DNA of 64,000 nt from Bin55 sp964572845 (lineage in GTDB: Bacteria; Pseudomonadota; Gammaproteobacteria; Pseudomonadales; Azotimanducaceae): the NCBI GenBank assembly GCA_964572845.1, contig CAZNFX010000005.1, positions 221,931-285,930 on the forward strand, written 5' to 3'. A program made the position numbers and the translations under genes. Below the pieces are notes generated by a model, which ran no database searches, was not told where the DNA came from, and worked only from the letters and a program-made list of their open reading frames with translations. Positions 62,001 to 64,000 of the stretch are shown in pieces (within the stretch, counting starts at the first letter, position 1; each line of letters opens with the position of its first letter).

Positions 62001-62692
62001 CTCGCGCCCGTATGTGTGGACAAAACCGACGATATCGATGAGGGCAGCACAATTCCTAGGACATAGATACCACCCATGAGAACTGCAGCCACTAACACAG
62101 TCAGTACGCGAAACTTAAGCAGACGCGACAACAGAATGCAAACGGAGCCCCAAAGAAACAGATTCGGAACTATGTCCCAAACAACAAACGATAAGACGCT
62201 AACAGGCTCAATTGCGGTTCCGATGCCGAGATTGAGCAGCTCGGCAAGCAACCCGTACCCAAACATGACCACTACTATGAATGTGGCGGGAATAGTGAGA
62301 AATAGCACAATGCCCAAGAGTCGCCCGAAAACCATTTCAATGTCCGAAACGGGTCGCGAGTCCATGACTTCGGTTATTCGCTCTCGAGTGTCGCGGATCC
62401 GCAAGTCAAACGAGAGAAAGAGGATCCCAATGCTAAACCAGAGAAGCATCGTCCCACCTATATGGGAAATCGTGTAGCGTGGTCCTATCAGTCCGTAACT
62501 TGGGGAATTCAACGAAAACCAATCGTAGAATTGCGTGAGGAGGGACCATTGAATTAATGAAGCCATACACGCGATAGCGACAAAAACCCAAGTACGTGTC
62601 AATCTTCGGCAGGATCGGACTTCCAAGACGGCGAGTGCATGGAGAGTTGAGAGTCTCTCTTGGAATGTACGACTGGACGTGTCCTCCTTCAT
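59072..62692 (-). CDS. ABC-2-type permease / pseudo-M1 peptidase / golvesin-like fusion protein (second copy)
   Basis: Giant protein of 1,206 residues from the ATG at 62692, paralogous to 44512-47946. It has N-terminal membrane helices (VFVAIACMASLIQWSLL onward, six to eight), then a large ectodomain with an aminopeptidase-like middle (SVYSVPGLQMLRESGFP; FVANELAQTI). No HEXXH is found; NELAQ may mark the lost HELAH site. The C-terminal part has SYGKYRRTYAG and a golvesin-like domain with AKLEFDANS and VADAIRWSP. No ABC ATPase gene is downstream, and the IS element lies just upstream, so a partner gene could have been displaced. Function unknown. Confidence 0.75.
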   Translation of the reverse strand: MKEDTSSRTFQERLSTLHALAVLEVRSCRRLTRTWVFVAIACMASLIQWSLLTQFYDWFSLNSPSYGLIGPRYTISHIGGTMLLWFSIGILFLSFDLRIRDTRERITEVMDSRPVSDIEMVFGRLLGIVLFLTIPATFIVVVMFGYGLLAELLNLGIGTAIEPVSVLSFVVWDIVPNLFLWGSVCILLSRLLKFRVLTVLVAAVLMGGIYVLGIVLPSSISSVLSTHTGASVYPSELASTFATFNIVANRALMLVLAGGFLAIAALVPSRVQDTKTFTMLLFRGLVAFLIVASLTINLVARNADLNEARVAIWSHAHSEERSHHTTDIQHISGSVEIRPGRFMNLDLTLTMQANRDSDAEYWLFSLNPGYRVEEISINGSPTEDFEFENGLLRIPTNFGTAPPVINIAARGKPDERFAYLDSALDWKELGAIGGRRLFLLGQKSYIFHPNFVALLPGITWMPTSGSAYGTSALESRPRDFYLIDIEVTVPKEWLVAGPGAREVLPSSRNSVFRFSTTNPIHEVALVASQFERRSLTVDGVEYELLLSSKHAENMQVFSESVPILREWINERSYVLHKSGLRYPYPRLSIVEVPVSLRTYGGGWRMGSVYSVPGLQMLRESGFPVAPYKDRYAGLRSYYEREGREESEHHKYMLDEVLAYFSNDLHGGDPLVGIAMNFVDYQTSPTGNGATALRFVANELAQTITTGSKGYFSVHTALARGTAVETEFFMNLENALGTERSERGVSNWRREFAERPATWEILEQTPLSTIDYAADPVGTYHALLIKSQRVADAIIDTYGEELTARFLHELVTRFRGRSYTEKDFQRTALDVGLDIEAAAGDWLNSLGLPGFTAEDLTSERIANDDSGEAVYQTSFTLANGESASGVVEISYQVERGGDYPPYDIFRLRPVHVRGNTAVRIAFQSNKPPRRVWLVPHLSLNREPLRLDLPEVDEFNPTDSPTLPYITHIEWQSPEHNAIVVDDLDDGFSIENPSFASEVSTFPKWIERAAAVRQLEFDRGLPIRKQSLNRLENRFNPLFAEVSSRRMDASRKWWSRENEPTSYGKYRRTYAGKPWDFEQSTAKFSATIPSSGVWKLEYHIPVAMRTEIAYNRVYSPDAANQWSSRQYYLGTHVIHVLSDGLDAKLEFDANSASPGWNELGTFELSDSKVDVVLVDAIRGLGVADAIRWSPMDLIEEQAANGSDAANPK

Positions 62693-62877
62693 GATCTGTT
62701 CAAAGGAAGGAGAGGGCAAGAATTCGCATGAGGCGAACTCGACAAGATTGACTGGCAAAAAGTGGTGTGGGCACTACGCTAGTTGTGTTCACAATGTAGG
62801 TTTCTAGTTGGTCATTCGCCGTAGAATGAAGTTGCGATGAGTTAGTGGACAGTGCACAATGACCCAAGGAGGAAATC

Positions 62878-63165
62878 ATGGGCAGAAAGCGCTATCCACA
62901 GGAATACAGGGATCGGCTGGTCGAGCTGGCTCGATCCGGCCGCAGCGTTGCGTCGCTGGCTGAGGAGTTCGAGCCGACGGAGCAGACGATACGCAACTGG
63001 CTCGACGAGGCCGAAGGGCCCGGCGATCGGGACGACTCGAAGGAGCTTCGCAAGCTGCGCCGCGAGCTGGCCCGGATCAAGGAAGAGCGGGACATACTGG
63101 CAAAGGCCACGGCCTGGTTCGCCAAGGAGACGACGAGGACCCCAAGCCGGTCTTCGAGTTCATGA
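62878..63165 (+). CDS. IS3-family transposase OrfA
   Basis: Protein of 95 residues with an N-terminal helix-turn-helix (YRDRLVELARSGRSVASLAEEF, then PTEQTIRNWLDEA) and a leucine-zipper-like coiled coil (LRKLRRELARIKEERDILAKATAWFA), the standard OrfA build. The perfect site AAGGAGG lies five to eleven bases before the ATG. OrfB follows in the -1 frame, so a fused OrfAB transposase probably forms by programmed frameshifting near the end of orfA. Confidence 0.92.
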   Translation: MGRKRYPQEYRDRLVELARSGRSVASLAEEFEPTEQTIRNWLDEAEGPGDRDDSKELRKLRRELARIKEERDILAKATAWFAKETTRTPSRSSSS

Positions 63166-64000
63166 AGGCGCACCGGGCCGAGTTCAGCATAGCCGCCATG
63201 TGTCGAGTGCTGCGAGTCTCCCGCAGCGGATACTATGCGTGGCTGAAGCGTCCCCCGTCGCGGTGGGACGCGGCGGATCGGGAGCTGCTGGAGCGCATCC
63301 GCTGGATCCACGCCGAGTCGAGGGGCACCTACGGTGCGCCTCGGGTCCAGGCGAAGCTGCGCGAGCTGGGCGTTCGCGCGAGTCGTCGCAGGATCGGCCG
63401 CCTGATGGCGAGGGACGGCCTTCGAGGGGTGTGCCGACGCCGTCGCTGGAGCACCACGCGTTCGGACGGCTCGGAGGTCGCCGCCGATCTGGTCAATCGG
63501 GAGTTCCATGCGGAGCGTCCCGACGAGCTCTGGGTGGCGGACGCCACCTATGTTCCGACGGCGCAGGGAACGCTGTATCTGGCGGTCGTCCAGGACGTGT
63601 TCTCGCGCCGCATCGTGGGCTGGTCCATGGCGCGACGGCAGAAGGCGGAGCTGATGATCCGGGCGCTCAAGATGGCCGTCGCGCGTCGTCGGCCCCGGAA
63701 CAAGGTGACGCATCACTCCGACCACGGGTCCCAGTACACCTCGGAACCGTTTCGGGAAGTCTGCGAGGAGTCCGATGTCACGGTGTCGATGGGCTCGGTG
63801 GGCGACTGCTATGACAACGCGATGGCGGAGAGCTTCTTCGCCACCCTGGAGACCGAGCTGATCGATCGGCAGCCCCGTGGTCGCTTCGGGAGCCGGGAGC
63901 AGGCGCGGTCGATGATCTTCGACTATCTCGAGGGGTTCTACAACACGCGGAGACTGCATTCCTCTCTCGGATACCTGTCGCCGATGGAGTTCGAGCGTCG
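63162..64000 (+). CDS. IS3-family transposase OrfB (DDE integrase core), 3' end outside window
   Basis: The frame is open to the last base of the window, so about 279 codons are visible with no stop. It has the HTH_21-like start (MCRVLRVSRSGYYAWLKRPPS) and an rve integrase core with catalytic acids in LWVADATYV, THHSDHGSQYTS and NAMAESFFATLETEL (DDE). It ends in NTRRLHSSLGYLSPMEF, near the usual C-terminus. The reading frame is intact and the element may be active. Confidence 0.92.
   Translation, partial: MKAHRAEFSIAAMCRVLRVSRSGYYAWLKRPPSRWDAADRELLERIRWIHAESRGTYGAPRVQAKLRELGVRASRRRIGRLMARDGLRGVCRRRRWSTTRSDGSEVAADLVNREFHAERPDELWVADATYVPTAQGTLYLAVVQDVFSRRIVGWSMARRQKAELMIRALKMAVARRRPRNKVTHHSDHGSQYTSEPFREVCEESDVTVSMGSVGDCYDNAMAESFFATLETELIDRQPRGRFGSREQARSMIFDYLEGFYNTRRLHSSLGYLSPMEFER

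Larger units (their letters stand above)
62838..64000 (+). mobile_element. IS3-family insertion sequence, left part
   Basis: A two-frame IS3-type transposase (orfA 62878-63165, orfB from 63162) preceded by a short leader. The left end is probably near TGAGTTAGTGG at 62838, where base composition changes sharply from A+T-rich to strongly G+C-rich. The right end and the target duplication are beyond the window, so the boundary is approximate. High G+C content compared with all neighbouring genes indicates recent arrival from another lineage. Confidence 0.8.

Noticed and set aside
62852..63814. 320-codon plus-strand frame overlapping both transposase genes
   Set aside because: It is in a different frame from OrfA and OrfB, very rich in Gly, Arg and Ser, a typical artefact of G+C-rich DNA.
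62892..63959. Long 355-codon minus-strand frame inside the IS element
   Set aside because: It is antisense to the intact DDE transposase and arises from the high G+C content; it has no recognisable domain.
1..64000. CRISPR arrays or rRNA genes
   Set aside because: No regularly spaced repeats and no conserved rRNA segments were seen on reading; a dedicated search was not possible.

Overview
The window is a 64 kb piece of a bacterial chromosome with dense coding on both strands and many 1-4 base gene overlaps. Several conserved gene orders point to a gammaproteobacterium, but not a close relative of E. coli or Pseudomonas: rplM-rpsI-petABC-sspAB, rsmI-rnpB followed by the division and cell wall (dcw) cluster, lpxC/DUF721/secA, yacG-coaE-pilD, and nadC/ampD. 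TTG start codons are unusually common (rplM, rpsI, petA, sspB, kynU, murC, ampD). The genus is not identified; a marine or host-associated lineage is only a guess, based on the accessory gene content.

Layout. (1) 1-10.6 kb is a catabolic locus. A minus-strand operon encodes a 2-aminobenzoyl-CoA monooxygenase/reductase, an SDR dehydrogenase, an enoyl-CoA hydratase, a 2-aminobenzoate-CoA ligase, tryptophan 2,3-dioxygenase, kynureninase and the start of a RidA-family protein. A formamidase-like hydrolase is divergent. Together they would take tryptophan through kynurenine and anthranilate to 2-aminobenzoyl-CoA and onward by beta-oxidation-like steps. A thioredoxin-fold mini-protein and a phosphotransferase-fold kinase follow. 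(2) 10.9-15.7 kb holds ribosomal proteins L13/S9, the cytochrome bc1 complex and sspAB. (3) 15.8-19.35 kb holds a BON lipoprotein and lpoA, divergent from rsmI, then the RNase P RNA. (4) 19.5-33.2 kb is the dcw cluster rsmH-ftsL-ftsI-murE-mraY-murD-ftsW-murC-ftsQ-ftsA-ftsZ-lpxC, lacking mraZ, murF, murG, murB and ddl at their usual places. (5) 33.2-39.7 kb holds a DciA-like protein, secA, argJ, yacG, coaE, pilD and tRNA-Thr(CGT). (6) 39.9-49 kb is an accessory stretch where pilABC stand in Pseudomonas. It holds unknown membrane proteins, an AbiE toxin-antitoxin pair, a giant permease/pseudo-peptidase fusion and a frameshifted phosphoesterase. (7) 49.3-55.8 kb holds nadC, ampD, a ROK sugar kinase and the aceE-aceF pyruvate dehydrogenase genes. 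(8) 56-62.7 kb holds an SDR, two divergent phytanoyl-CoA dioxygenase-family genes and a second giant permease/pseudo-peptidase fusion. (9) A GC-rich IS3-family element starts near 62.84 kb and runs off the right edge.

Most of the window is core machinery. The most unusual content is the pair of about 1,150-1,200 residue paralogues (44512-47946 and 59072-62692). Each joins an ABC-2-type membrane region to an aminopeptidase-like ectodomain with no HEXXH zinc site and a golvesin-like C-terminus, and neither has an ABC ATPase gene beside it. Also notable are the depleted dcw cluster, the replacement of the type IV pilus genes, and a perfect palindrome spanning the nadC start codon.
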